Shown one piece after another: positions 17,985 through 27,289 of a stretch of DNA of 64,000 nucleotides. The stretch covers positions 1-64,000 of the forward strand of contig NZ_CALGWU010000032.1 of assembly GCF_937936315.1 (NCBI RefSeq). The letters are read 5' to 3'. A program made the position numbers and the translations under genes. Position 1 is the first letter of the stretch; every line of letters begins with the position of its first letter. The notes under the pieces are model-generated. The model worked only from the letters and a program-made list of their open reading frames with translations, was not told the origin of the DNA and did no database searches. The stretch is from an uncultured Capnocytophaga sp. GTDB lineage: Bacteria; Bacteroidota; Bacteroidia; Flavobacteriales; Flavobacteriaceae.

Positions 17985-19398
17985 ATTTCCCGATACAGAA
18001 GCGGGAAAATATGTTTCCTAAAACCTCCTCATTACTTACTTCTCCAGTGATACTGCCTAAATGATAAAGTGTTTCGCGTATATCAATAGCTAATAAATCA
18101 CCTGATAAATGCATTTGCATTCCTTCTTCTACTTTTTCAATAGCTTGTAAGGCGTTGGAAAGAGCTTCGTAATGGCGGATATTCGTTACTACAGTTGCTT
18201 TGCCAATATGACTAAGCGTTTGAGCATAATCAGCGAGAAAGTTTTTTAACCCAGTGATGTTTTGCCCTTCTTTAGCTGAAATTCTTAATAAAGTATCAGA
18301 ATAGCCTTTGAGAGATTGAAGAATCTCATCATCAAAAGCAGTTGTTTTTTCTAGTGATAAGTCTGTTTTGTTGTGTAGTAAAACATATTTAGTACCCTCT
18401 CGGTAGTTTTCCTTTACAAAAGTAGTAATTTCACTCACTGTATTATCTTTGTCATCAAATAGAAATAATATCACTGAGGCTTTTTCTATTTTTTCTTTGG
18501 CTTTTTGTACCCCTATTGCTTCTATTTGGTCTTGTGTGTCACGAATGCCTGCCGTATCAATAAAACGAAAAGCAATACCTCCTATATGCAAGGTTTCTTC
18601 AATGGTATCACGAGTCGTGCCTGCAATATCCGATACAATAGCACGCTCTTCATTTAGTAAAGCATTGAGCAAGGTTGATTTGCCAGCATTGGGTTTTCCT
18701 ACAATCGCCACAGGAATACCATTTTTCAAAACATTTCCTACTGAAAACGATTGGATAAGTGATGATAACGTAGTTTTAATAGTTTTTAAAAGGTTTTTAA
18801 ACTGACTTCTATCAGCAAATTCTACATCTTCTTCCGAAAAATCTAACTCAAGCTCTATTAGTGAGGCAAAATTGAGTAATTCTTGTCGTAATGCTTCTAT
18901 TTCAGAAGTAAAGCCTCCACGCATTTGTTGCAAAGCTACTTGATGAGAGGCTTTACTGTCAGAGGCAATTAGGTCGGCTACCGCTTCTGCTTGGTTGAGG
19001 GCTAACTTCCCATTTAAGAAAGCGCGTTTGGTAAATTCTCCAGCTTCAGCTAAACGAGCGCCATTGGCTAAACACAATTTAATAACTTCTTCTACAATGT
19101 AATTACTTCCGTGACAAGAAAACTCTACTACGGGTTCTCCGGTATATGATTTTGTACCTTTGAAAATAGTAGCTAAACATTCATCAATTACTTGATTTTT
19201 AGCTTCTAAAGTTCCCAAATGTACTATGTGAGAGGGAGCGTCAACTAAAGACTTTTTGCTGTAGCTCTTGAATATTTGGTCTGCAATTTCTATAGCATTT
19301 GTGCCTGATAATCGGATAACAGCAATGGCACCCATTCCTGAAGCAGTTGCTAAAGCAACAATAGTATCGCTGGTATATATTGTATTTTTCTTATTCAT
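17983..19398 (-). CDS. mnmE: MnmE, tRNA modification GTPase
   Basis: With MnmG it installs the carboxymethylaminomethyl group on U34 of certain tRNAs, the same base thiolated by MnmA at 2565. The 471-residue protein has an N-terminal tetrahydrofolate-binding domain, a helical domain, and an inserted G domain with P-loop GKPNAGKS at 234-241, a DTAGIRDT switch II, and NKTD-like specificity motif LLHNKTD. The C-terminal FCIGK carries the catalytic cysteine. mnmG is outside the window. No canonical promoter is visible upstream. Confidence 0.97.
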   Translation of the reverse strand: MNKKNTIYTSDTIVALATASGMGAIAVIRLSGTNAIEIADQIFKSYSKKSLVDAPSHIVHLGTLEAKNQVIDECLATIFKGTKSYTGEPVVEFSCHGSNYIVEEVIKLCLANGARLAEAGEFTKRAFLNGKLALNQAEAVADLIASDSKASHQVALQQMRGGFTSEIEALRQELLNFASLIELELDFSEEDVEFADRSQFKNLLKTIKTTLSSLIQSFSVGNVLKNGIPVAIVGKPNAGKSTLLNALLNEERAIVSDIAGTTRDTIEETLHIGGIAFRFIDTAGIRDTQDQIEAIGVQKAKEKIEKASVILFLFDDKDNTVSEITTFVKENYREGTKYVLLHNKTDLSLEKTTAFDDEILQSLKGYSDTLLRISAKEGQNITGLKNFLADYAQTLSHIGKATVVTNIRHYEALSNALQAIEKVEEGMQMHLSGDLLAIDIRETLYHLGSITGEVSNEEVLGNIFSRFCIGK

Positions 19399-19593
19399 AG
19401 TAAGTGATATTTGTTTTTTCGATGAATAACGATCGGTATTATTGGTTATGAATCTTTAATTTAATTTTCTAATGATAGGAAAAGAAAATTAAAACCTAAC
19501 AATATTAGGATTTTTTTACTCTCTTAACTATGGAATCTATTTAGAGAAAGTAAAAAAGTATATTCTTTTTGATAAAGCAGTAAGAGTAATTTT
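19399..19593. other. Intergenic region with stacked inverted repeats
   Basis: Between mnmE and tex lie three nested or adjacent stems. TTAATTTTCT at 19461-19470 pairs with 19483-19492 (10 bp). CCTAA at 19495-19499 pairs with 19505-19509 (5 bp). TTTTTTACT at 19512-19520 pairs with 19549-19557 (9 bp, extended by CTCT/AGAG around a bulge). On the minus strand the CCTAA stem is followed by a U-rich stretch and could end tex. No gene is seen here. Confidence 0.4.
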
Positions 19594-21717
19594 TTACAAT
19601 ACCATACTTAGAGAAATGCGTTTGCGCACTTCGTCTTTCTCTATAACTTTTACTTGCACTTGTTGGTGGAGTTTAACTACTTCATTTACATCAGAGACAT
19701 AACCTTCTTTCAGTTGAGAGATGTGTACTAATCCACTTTCTTTCACACCTATATCTACAAAGCAACCAAAGGCAGTAATATTGTTTACTATACCAGGTAA
19801 TATCATTCCTATACGTACATCATCAAAGGTTTTTACATTAGGGTCGAAGGCAAAGGCTTTAGCAGTAGTACGAGGGTCGAGCCCTGGTTTTTCTAATTCC
19901 TTTAATACGTCCTTCAAATAAAGTTCACCCACCTTATCTGTTTTGTACTTTTGAATATCAATAGTGGCAATAGCTTGCTTGTTACCTATAAGTTGTGCAA
20001 CTGAGATACCCGTGTCCTTCGCCATTTGTTTGATGATAGGATAGGCTTCGGGGTGTACTGCTGAATTGTCGAGCGGGTTCTCACTGTTGTGTACACGTAA
20101 GAAAGCTACTGCCTGCTGGTATACTTTATCACCCAAACGAGGTACCTTTTTTAAGTCTTCTCGCTTACTAAAAGCACCATTAGCCGAGCGGTAAGCTACT
20201 ATGTTTTCAGCCATCTTCTCCCCTATTCCTGATACATAACTGAGTAGTGATTTGCTTGCTGTGTTGAGGTTTACCCCTACTTTGTTCACGCAACGCACTA
20301 CGGTTGTATCGAGCTCTTCTTTCAATAACGACTGGTTTACATCGTGTTGGTATTGACCTACTCCTATGCTCTTAGGATCTATCTTCACTAATTCAGCTAA
20401 TGGGTCGGCAAGACGCCTTCCTATGGATACTGCCCCACGTACAGTTACATCGTAATTAGGGAACTCATCGCGAGCTATTTTAGAAGCTGAATAGACCGAT
20501 GCTCCTGCTTCACTCACCACAAATACTTCTACCTTTTTAGGGAAATTAATACTTCTTACAAACGACTCCGTTTCACGAGAAGCAGTACCATTGCCTATAC
20601 TAATGGCTTGGATGTTGTATTGAGAAACCATTGAGTTGAGCTTTTTGATAGCCATAGTCATTTCATTCTGGGGAGCGTGAGGGTAGATAACATCGTGATG
20701 CAAAAGGTCACCTTTTTCATCTAAGCACACTACCTTACAACCTGTACGATATCCTGGGTCAATAGCCAAAATGCGCTTTTCACCCAAAGGAGATGCTAAT
20801 AATAACTGTGAGAGGTTCTCGGCAAACACACTGATAGCTTTCGCATCGGCTTTATCTTTTGCCTCTTGTAGTGTTTCGTTGGAAATAGAAGGCTCTAATA
20901 AGCGTTTGTAGCTGTCTTTTACCGTTTTCTTCAAGAAATCGGCTACTTCTCCCCTACTCTTTATGATGTTTTCTTCCATAAAAGGTAAGGTTTCTTCACT
21001 ATCTACTTGTACTTTTAGTTTTACAAATCCTTCTTTTTCGGCACGCAACATTGCTAATACACGGTGAGAGGGTACTTTGTTAAGGGCTTCTTCCCAATCG
21101 AAATACTGAGCGTATTTCTGAGCTTCTTCCTCTTCGTTTTTACCTTTGGCTACTTCGCTACTGATAATTGCTTTGCGCTGAAATATTCGGCGAAGAGTGC
21201 GACGTATAAACGTATTCTCGTTAATCCATTCAGCTATAATATCCGAAGCCCCTTGTAAAGCTTCTTCTTCAGTAGGTACTTTATCGGAAAGATAACGCCC
21301 TGCTAATAGTTCCAAGTCGGTTACACGCTGACTCATTATCTGTTTTGCAAGAGGTTCTAAGCCGTTTTCTTTGGCTACATCAGCTTTAGTTTTACGTCGT
21401 TTTTTGTAAGGTAGGTATAGGTCTTCTAATTCATTGAGCTCAAAAGAGTTCTCAATACGTTTACGCAAATCGTCTGTAAGTTTTCCTTGTTCTTCAATAG
21501 AAGAGAGAATCGTTTCTTTGCGCTTACAGATATTGTCGTAATCAGCTTGGGATTTGGCTATATGCTCAATGGCTACTTCATCTAAATTCTGGGTACTATC
21601 TTTTCGATAGCGTGCAATGAAGGGAATAGTACAGCCTTCGGTTAATAGTGAAAGTGTGTTTTCAATAACTTTTTCAGGTAGTTGTGTTTGGGCTTTTATA
21701 TATTGAATATTTGTCAT
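19594..21717 (-). CDS. tex: Tex family RNA-binding transcription accessory protein
   Basis: A 707-residue cytoplasmic protein with the full Tex layout: N-terminal helical domain, a YqgF/RNase H-like domain (LAIDPGYRTGCKVV near 328), helix-hairpin-helix DNA-binding motifs (ASKSLLSYVSGIGEKMAENIV), and a C-terminal S1 RNA-binding domain (about 640-707). Tex is thought to act on transcription elongation or RNA structure, and it is related to eukaryotic Spt6. The start codon overlaps the pepE stop (ATGA), so the two genes are translated as a coupled pair. Confidence 0.94.
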   Translation of the reverse strand: MTNIQYIKAQTQLPEKVIENTLSLLTEGCTIPFIARYRKDSTQNLDEVAIEHIAKSQADYDNICKRKETILSSIEEQGKLTDDLRKRIENSFELNELEDLYLPYKKRRKTKADVAKENGLEPLAKQIMSQRVTDLELLAGRYLSDKVPTEEEALQGASDIIAEWINENTFIRRTLRRIFQRKAIISSEVAKGKNEEEEAQKYAQYFDWEEALNKVPSHRVLAMLRAEKEGFVKLKVQVDSEETLPFMEENIIKSRGEVADFLKKTVKDSYKRLLEPSISNETLQEAKDKADAKAISVFAENLSQLLLASPLGEKRILAIDPGYRTGCKVVCLDEKGDLLHHDVIYPHAPQNEMTMAIKKLNSMVSQYNIQAISIGNGTASRETESFVRSINFPKKVEVFVVSEAGASVYSASKIARDEFPNYDVTVRGAVSIGRRLADPLAELVKIDPKSIGVGQYQHDVNQSLLKEELDTTVVRCVNKVGVNLNTASKSLLSYVSGIGEKMAENIVAYRSANGAFSKREDLKKVPRLGDKVYQQAVAFLRVHNSENPLDNSAVHPEAYPIIKQMAKDTGISVAQLIGNKQAIATIDIQKYKTDKVGELYLKDVLKELEKPGLDPRTTAKAFAFDPNVKTFDDVRIGMILPGIVNNITAFGCFVDIGVKESGLVHISQLKEGYVSDVNEVVKLHQQVQVKVIEKDEVRKRISLSMVL

Positions 21718-22412
21718 AGTGATTTATCAAAATTGCTAATTTCTATTGGTTCTTTATCTTTTTTAAACCAACGGGCAGTAAATTCTCCTTTTAAATTTAT
21801 TTCATCTCCCATTACACGCAGCCAAGAGCCTTCACGCAACCCTATTACTGGTATATTGTTGAACACGTGAAATTCTTTAATACGTGTTTCGCGAGTTTCG
21901 CCTTTGTGTTTGCTATGAGGGTCGGGATCAAGATAATGAGGGTTGATATTGAAAGGAATAAGCTCTAAAGTACGGAAAGAAGGAGGATAGACAATAGGCA
22001 TATCATTAGTAGTTTGCATTGTTTGTCCTGCTATATTACTTCCTGCACTCGTGCCCATATAGGGTGTACCTCCTAATACTACTTTGCGTAAAGAGTTTAT
22101 AATATCTAATTGATATAGAGCATTTACTAATACAAAGGTATTACCACCTCCTGTAAAAATAGCTTCTGCCTGTTCTATAGCTTGTTTAGGATTGACAAAA
22201 GTGTGTAAACCTACTACCCTTTTGTCTAATTGTTGAAAAAAATTAGCGGCTATTTGAGTATACTCATCGTGAGAAATTCCACTGGGGCGTGCATAAGGTA
22301 CAAAAAGAATTTCATTAGTTTCTTGGAAAAAATTGCTGAGTTCATCACGCAAATAAGAGAGATAAGTACCACCATATACAGTTGAGGTACTAGCTAATAA
22401 AAGTTTTTTCAT
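21714..22412 (-). CDS. pepE: PepE, dipeptidase E (S51)
   Basis: A 232-residue cytosolic serine peptidase specific for N-terminal aspartyl dipeptides. The nucleophile is S122 in MGTSAGSNIA, with FTGGGNTF just before it. The usable ATG is at 22412 (MKKLLLASTSTVYGG); the in-frame ATG at 22436 lies within the TACTTTTG promoter and would be untranscribed. Length then matches Salmonella PepE. It overlaps tex by 4 nt and is divergent from the uvrD-family gene. Confidence 0.92.
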   Translation of the reverse strand: MKKLLLASTSTVYGGTYLSYLRDELSNFFQETNEILFVPYARPSGISHDEYTQIAANFFQQLDKRVVGLHTFVNPKQAIEQAEAIFTGGGNTFVLVNALYQLDIINSLRKVVLGGTPYMGTSAGSNIAGQTMQTTNDMPIVYPPSFRTLELIPFNINPHYLDPDPHSKHKGETRETRIKEFHVFNNIPVIGLREGSWLRVMGDEINLKGEFTARWFKKDKEPIEISNFDKSL

Positions 22413-22433
22413 CGATTGTTGAATGTTAGGCTG

Positions 22434-22465
22434 CAAAAGTACTAAATAATTATGAGAGAAGCAAA
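22434..22465 (-). promoter_or_regulatory. Promoter of pepE-tex
   Basis: Minus strand: TTTG at 22465-22462, a 20-nt spacer, TACTTTTG at 22441-22434, 21 nt before the ATG at 22412. It decides the pepE start. Confidence 0.8.
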
Positions 22466-22484
22466 ATTACTATCAGTTCCGAAA

Positions 22485-22515
22485 TTGTCTAATTGCTAAA
22501 TTATCGCTACCTTTG
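22485..22515 (+). promoter_or_regulatory. Promoter of the UvrD-family helicase gene
   Basis: TTG at 22485-22487, a 20-nt spacer, TACCTTTG at 22508-22515, 22 nt before the ATG at 22538. It overlaps the region upstream of the divergent pepE promoter. Confidence 0.8.
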
Positions 22516-22537
22516 CGCCCTTAAAAACACACTATTT

Positions 22538-24889
22538 ATGGATACATTTGAAAAGGAACTCAATAGGCTTAATGCACCACAACGTGCAGCAGTACTTCAG
22601 AAAGAAGGTCCTATTATTGTAATTGCAGGAGCAGGTTCAGGCAAAACTCGTGTACTTACTTATCGTATTGCTAACCTAATGCGACAAGGAGTAGATGCTT
22701 TTCATATACTTGCACTTACCTTTACTAATAAAGCGGCTAACGAAATGAAAAAACGTATTGAGGATATTGTGGGCAATAGCGAGGCTAAGAATCTATGGAT
22801 GGGTACTTTTCACTCTGTATTTGCTAAAATATTGCGTTTTGAAGCTGATAAATTAGGCTATCCTCAGAACTTTACTATCTATGATACACAAGACTCTCAA
22901 CGACTTATTAATGGAATTATTAAAGAAAAAGAGTTGGATAAAGATGTATACAAATACAAACAAATACAACAACGCATTTCTTCTTTAAAAAATAATCTTA
23001 TTACAGTACGAGCTTATTTCAATAATCCTGAACTTGTAGAAAACGATGCTATTAGGAAGCAACCGCGTTTTGGAGAAATCTATCAGGAGTATGTAGAAAG
23101 ATGTTTTAAAGCAGGAGCAATGGACTTTGATGATTTACTGCTGAAGACAAATGAATTGCTGAATGTATACCCTGAAGTATTAGCTAAATACCAAAATCGC
23201 TTTCAGTACATACTTGTAGATGAGTATCAAGATACAAACCACTCTCAGTATCTTATTGTAAAAGCTCTCGCTGACCGTTTTCACAATATTTGTGTGGTAG
23301 GTGATGATGCTCAAAGTATTTATGCTTTCCGTGGGGCAAATATCAATAATATACTGAATTTTAAAAGTGATTATCCTGAAGCTAAAGAATATAAATTGGA
23401 ACAGAACTACCGCTCTACTAAAAATATAGTGGAAGCAGCTAACAGTGTAATTGAACACAACAAAGTACGGTTAGATAAGGTAGTATTCACTGAAAATGAG
23501 ATGGGAGAGCTTATCAAAGTACATCGCAGTCCTACTGATGCCGATGAAGGACGTTTTGTAGCGAGTTCTATCTTTGAAAATAAGATGCAACACCAGTTAG
23601 CTAATGGGAAATTTGCTGTACTTTATCGAACCAATTCACAATCGCGTGCTATAGAAGATGCTCTTAGAAAACGTGATATACCTTATCGCATTTATGGAGG
23701 ACTTTCATTCTACCAACGCAAAGAAATTAAAGATATGCTTGCTTATTTGCGTTTGATTATCAATCCTAATGATGAAGAAGCATTGGTACGCATTATCAAT
23801 TTTCCAGCTCGTGGTATTGGAGAAACTACAATGGAGAAACTTACATTGGCAGCTAATCACTATAAGAAGTCTATCTTTGAGATAATGTACAATGTGAATA
23901 AGTTACCTGAATTACATATTAATAGTACAACCAAGCAAAAACTCACAGATTTTGTGGTAATGATACTCAACTTGCAAGCACTCAATCAGCGAGCGAATGT
24001 ATTTGAGGTAGCAGAACAAGTAGCTAAAAAAACAGGTTTATTGCAAGAATTTAAAAAAGATGGAACTCCTGAGGGTATCGCTAAAATGGAAAACATAGAG
24101 GAGATGCTTAATGGTATGAAAGACTTTGTGATTGGACAAGAAGATGTAGCCGATAGTACAGGTAGTTTAGCTGAATATTTAGAAGATGTATCTTTAGCTA
24201 CGGATAGCGATAAAGAGATAGGAGATGACGATCGAGTAGCCTTAATGACGATTCACTTAGCTAAAGGCTTGGAGTTTCCGTATGTATATATAGTGGGGAT
24301 GGAAGAAGATCTTTTTCCTTTGGCAAAAAGTATACAATCACGTGATGAATTAGAAGAAGAACGTCGCTTGTTTTATGTGGCGCTAACACGTGCTGAAAAA
24401 CAAGCTTATCTCACCTATGCTGAAAGACGCTATCGTTTTGGAAATTTATCAGATACTGAACCAAGTAGGTTTATAGAGGAAATAGATGAACGTTACTTAC
24501 ATTACCTTACACATACTTTGTCTAATCCTAACTATCGTTATAAACCTTTGATAGATAGAGATATTTTTGGTGAAGTAGATAAGAGTAAATTGCGTTTACA
24601 AAAGCCTATCAGTGGTACTCCTCCTTCTAAAAATGCCCCTACGGGTGATGAACAACAGCGATTACGCAAGCTTAAACCAGTGAATAGTATACAAAATGCT
24701 TCACCTAATAGAAGTATCTACAACGAATTAGAAGTAGGAACAACTGTTTATCACGAACGTTTCGGAAAGGGAATCATCAAAGCTCTTGAAGGAGTAGGCA
24801 ATGATAAAAAAGCACAAGTTAATTTTGAGTCAGGAGGACTGAAAAATATACTATTGCGTTTTGCGAAACTCACTATAATAAATGAATAA
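22538..24889 (+). CDS. UvrD/PcrA-family ATP-dependent DNA helicase
   Basis: A 783-residue superfamily 1 3'-5' helicase for repair and replication-fork maintenance. Motif I is AGAGSGKT at 30-37, motif II DEYQDTNHSQY, motif III DDAQSIYAFRGA, motif IV QNYRSTKNIV, motif V ALMTIHLAKGLEFP, and motif VI FYVALTRAEKQAYL. The C-terminus has a PcrA-like tail (GTTVYHERFGKG) that in PcrA contacts RNA polymerase. The in-frame ATG at 22493 is upstream of the promoter; 22538 gives the conserved start. UvrD and PcrA cannot be separated by eye. Confidence 0.95.
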   Translation: MDTFEKELNRLNAPQRAAVLQKEGPIIVIAGAGSGKTRVLTYRIANLMRQGVDAFHILALTFTNKAANEMKKRIEDIVGNSEAKNLWMGTFHSVFAKILRFEADKLGYPQNFTIYDTQDSQRLINGIIKEKELDKDVYKYKQIQQRISSLKNNLITVRAYFNNPELVENDAIRKQPRFGEIYQEYVERCFKAGAMDFDDLLLKTNELLNVYPEVLAKYQNRFQYILVDEYQDTNHSQYLIVKALADRFHNICVVGDDAQSIYAFRGANINNILNFKSDYPEAKEYKLEQNYRSTKNIVEAANSVIEHNKVRLDKVVFTENEMGELIKVHRSPTDADEGRFVASSIFENKMQHQLANGKFAVLYRTNSQSRAIEDALRKRDIPYRIYGGLSFYQRKEIKDMLAYLRLIINPNDEEALVRIINFPARGIGETTMEKLTLAANHYKKSIFEIMYNVNKLPELHINSTTKQKLTDFVVMILNLQALNQRANVFEVAEQVAKKTGLLQEFKKDGTPEGIAKMENIEEMLNGMKDFVIGQEDVADSTGSLAEYLEDVSLATDSDKEIGDDDRVALMTIHLAKGLEFPYVYIVGMEEDLFPLAKSIQSRDELEEERRLFYVALTRAEKQAYLTYAERRYRFGNLSDTEPSRFIEEIDERYLHYLTHTLSNPNYRYKPLIDRDIFGEVDKSKLRLQKPISGTPPSKNAPTGDEQQRLRKLKPVNSIQNASPNRSIYNELEVGTTVYHERFGKGIIKALEGVGNDKKAQVNFESGGLKNILLRFAKLTIINE

Positions 24890-24919
24890 AAAAAGGTGTC
24901 GTTATGAGACACCTTTTTT
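24889..24919. terminator. Bidirectional terminator overlapping two gene ends
   Basis: A perfect 12-bp stem, AAAAAAGGTGTC at 24889-24900 with its complement at 24908-24919, and a 7-nt loop. It begins at the last base of the helicase stop codon and includes the last codons of the convergent agmatinase gene. A/T runs on both sides suit termination in both directions. Confidence 0.85.
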
Positions 24920-25774
24920 CTTGTTATATTTAAAATAATAAGCTAACATTTTGTAATAGAGTTTTGCAGCTAAAAAAGCTGTTGGTTTTGCTTGCGGACT
25001 ATCCATTAGTTCTACAATATCAAATGCTACTACATTACATTTTTTAAACACTTTACGCAAGAGTTTGAGCGTAGGATACCATTGTAAACCACCTGGTTCA
25101 GGAGTTCCTGTTGAAGGTGCTATTGCTGGATCAAAAGCATCTAAGTCAATAGTGATATATAGATTACCAGATACTTTGTCTAATACATCATCTATCCAAT
25201 TGTTATTTTTAGCAATTTCGTGAGCAAAGAACACACGACCTTTAGGCAAATATTGTTTTTCTTCTGCATCCATTGAGCGGATACCTACTTGTACCAATTT
25301 GTGCTTTTGGTTCGCTTCAAACACAGCACAAGCGTGATTAGAAGTAGAACCATGATATTCAGGACGCAAATCAGTATGGGCATCAAGTTGCAAAACTGTG
25401 AGCTTTTCATATTTCTCACCTACAGCTCGTATTGAACCAATAGACACAGAGTGTTCCCCACCAAAAAGAGTAAAGAGCTTATCTTCGTGCTTCAATAGTT
25501 CTTGGGTCTTTTCATAAACGGCTTGTGTCATTGCTTCAGGCGAACTATTTTCAGTTACTTCACCTGCTAAGTACACTCCATTGAGGTAAGGTTCAGTATC
25601 AGTTTCAATATCGTATAACTCCATATTTTCTGAGGCATCTAAAAATAATTCAGGACCTTTGTCAGCTCCTTTGCCCCAAGTAGATGTACCATCATAAGGT
25701 ACTGTTACTAACATTACTTTGGCATTTTCCAGTGTAGCATTTTCCTCTGGAATTCCAGCATACGTTCTTTTCAT
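24902..25774 (-). CDS. speB: Agmatinase / ureohydrolase (SpeB-like)
   Basis: A 290-residue Mn-dependent ureohydrolase that should convert agmatine to putrescine and urea. All metal ligands are visible: FGGEHS, DAHTDLR, and DLDAFDPAIAPSTGTPEPGG with both aspartates. The family also holds arginases and guanidinobutyrases; the STGTPEPGG loop favours agmatinase. Arginine decarboxylase is not adjacent. The gene sits alone behind a TACCTTTG element at 25808-25801 and ends in the shared terminator. Confidence 0.88.
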   Translation of the reverse strand: MKRTYAGIPEENATLENAKVMLVTVPYDGTSTWGKGADKGPELFLDASENMELYDIETDTEPYLNGVYLAGEVTENSSPEAMTQAVYEKTQELLKHEDKLFTLFGGEHSVSIGSIRAVGEKYEKLTVLQLDAHTDLRPEYHGSTSNHACAVFEANQKHKLVQVGIRSMDAEEKQYLPKGRVFFAHEIAKNNNWIDDVLDKVSGNLYITIDLDAFDPAIAPSTGTPEPGGLQWYPTLKLLRKVFKKCNVVAFDIVELMDSPQAKPTAFLAAKLYYKMLAYYFKYNKKKGVS

Positions 25775-25800
25775 TGTTTATATATTTAGCGAATAAAGTG

Positions 25801-25808
25801 CAAAGGTA
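25801..25808 (-). promoter_or_regulatory. TAnnTTTG element of the agmatinase gene
   Basis: TACCTTTG on the minus strand, 26 nt before the ATG at 25774. No TTG box lies at the usual distance; that space is taken by the terminator of the preceding gene. Confidence 0.55.
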
Positions 25809-25810
25809 AT

Positions 25811-25846
25811 AAAAAAATCCTAAGTTTATATACTTAGGATTTTTTT
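25811..25846. terminator. Terminator hairpin downstream of the DUF4293 gene
   Basis: A perfect 14-bp stem, AAAAAATCCTAAGT at 25812-25825 with its complement at 25833-25846 (give or take one base), and a short loop. It is flanked by A and T runs. It ends the DUF4293 transcript immediately before the agmatinase promoter. Confidence 0.85.
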
Positions 25847-25874
25847 AACGCACAACACTACTAAGATTATAGGT

Positions 25875-26243
25875 CTATCGCAATCGGTCTGCAGATTTTA
25901 CGAGCTTCTCGTCCCGTCTGATAGCCTTGTTGGCCATAAACAAAAAAACGATAGAAAGCACGGGTGCGAAAACCCCAACACCTTTCTCAGAAATAAAGCT
26001 TTCTCCAGGTGAGTTTAGCATTCGATATACAAATATTCCTAGTAAAGTAAAATTTATAAGTATATTCAGCCAGTTGAGCCACTGCTGAACACTTCTTTTC
26101 TTATATTTAAATATGCTATAGATAGCTAATACAGCTGAAAGAGCAAAGACTATCGTTCTGATCCAATCTAACCCAAAAAGAACGGGAAGACCTGCTACTA
26201 TTGCAACTATCAGCATATAAACTGTTTGTATTCTCTGAATCAT
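25875..26243 (-). CDS. DUF4293 family membrane protein
   Basis: A 122-residue protein with four hydrophobic helices, opening MIQRIQTVYMLIVAI, the conserved start of the DUF4293 family found throughout Bacteroidota. The Arg-rich tail (IRRDEKLVKSADRLR) should face the cytoplasm. Function unknown. In relatives this gene often lies near rho; that is not seen here. It has a TATATTTG element at 26273-26266 and its own terminator. Confidence 0.85.
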   Translation of the reverse strand: MIQRIQTVYMLIVAIVAGLPVLFGLDWIRTIVFALSAVLAIYSIFKYKKRSVQQWLNWLNILINFTLLGIFVYRMLNSPGESFISEKGVGVFAPVLSIVFLFMANKAIRRDEKLVKSADRLR

Positions 26244-26265
26244 TTGTTATTGTTTTTTCAGTGGG

Positions 26266-26273
26266 CAAATATA
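26266..26273 (-). promoter_or_regulatory. TAnnTTTG element of the DUF4293 gene
   Basis: TATATTTG on the minus strand, 22 nt before the ATG at 26243. No clear -33 box. Confidence 0.45.
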
Positions 26274-26298
26274 CTACTTTTCTTGAAAATAGGAAAAA

Positions 26299-27204
26299 TT
26301 ATTTCAATTTATCAAAGCCATTACCATAAACTCCCATAACATTTGTTTTGGTTACAAACGCTGAAGGGTCTATAGTACGTACTAAGCGGAAAATAGAAGT
26401 AGCTTCTGTTCTACGAGCAATTACAATCACTATTTTCTGTGAAGATTTAGAGTACCAACCAATACCATCAATAATAGTACAACCACGCTTGAGTTCACTA
26501 TTGATATGGTTTGCAATTTCATCGTAGTGTTTTGAAAATATAAATAACTGCACTGATTGTCTTGCCCCATTGATAACAATTTCAACCATTTGCCACATCA
26601 ATGGAAGAAGGATAAGTCCATAAACAGTTTTTTCAATTGAATTGTCGTGGCGCTCTAAAATGAAGAAAGAGGATAATACAATACACACATCCACTACCAA
26701 GAGAATGCGTGCAATACTCATATTCCAATATTTAGTGAGTATAAATCCTATAATATCAGTACCGCCAGTACTTCCGTTAGCCGAATATACTAAACCTAAA
26801 CCTGTACCACAGAGTAAACCACCCATAATTACAGAAAGAAAATCACCACTCAAAGGGGGGTGTTCCAAAAAGTAAGGCATTAAATACTCTTTCCCTGCCC
26901 AAATCAATCCTGATAAAATAGATATGGAGATGAAAGTTCGGTAAGTGAACTGTTTGCTCACTGCCTTAAAACCTATTAATAATAGGGAGATGTTAATTGT
27001 CCAATAGGTAATAGCAAAATCTAATCCTAATTTGTAATTTAAGATAAGGCAGATACCTGCTAAACCTCCTGTTACTATCCCATTAGGCATTATAAAGCCT
27101 GTAATACCCACAGCGTAAGATACTAACCCTACAAATATAGTAAGGTAATCTCTTAGATAAAAAGATTTTAAGTATTTAATAGTTCTACTCTCTGATATAG
27201 CCAT
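26299..27204 (-). CDS. YitT family membrane protein (DUF161/DUF2179)
   Basis: A 301-residue protein. The N-terminal part has five or six membrane helices with the YitT signature YSANGSTGGTDIIGF near 147-161. The cytoplasmic DUF2179 domain covers about 220-300 (GCTIIDGIGWYSKSSQKIV). The substrate of this permease-like family is not established. Monocistronic, with a good promoter; the 55-nt gap to DUF4293 holds the latter's promoter element. Confidence 0.9.
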   Translation of the reverse strand: MAISESRTIKYLKSFYLRDYLTIFVGLVSYAVGITGFIMPNGIVTGGLAGICLILNYKLGLDFAITYWTINISLLLIGFKAVSKQFTYRTFISISILSGLIWAGKEYLMPYFLEHPPLSGDFLSVIMGGLLCGTGLGLVYSANGSTGGTDIIGFILTKYWNMSIARILLVVDVCIVLSSFFILERHDNSIEKTVYGLILLPLMWQMVEIVINGARQSVQLFIFSKHYDEIANHINSELKRGCTIIDGIGWYSKSSQKIVIVIARRTEATSIFRLVRTIDPSAFVTKTNVMGVYGNGFDKLK

Positions 27205-27253
27205 TGATGTAAGAATTTAAAAGAATAAATGTTCTTATTTTTAAGAAACGGCG

Positions 27254-27284
27254 CAAAAGTAATACTTTTCATTGAATTGCCAAA
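27254..27284 (-). promoter_or_regulatory. Promoter of the YitT-family gene
   Basis: Minus strand: TTTG at 27284-27281, a 19-nt spacer, TACTTTTG at 27261-27254, 49 nt before the ATG. Confidence 0.7.
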
Positions 27285-27289
27285 CAAAA

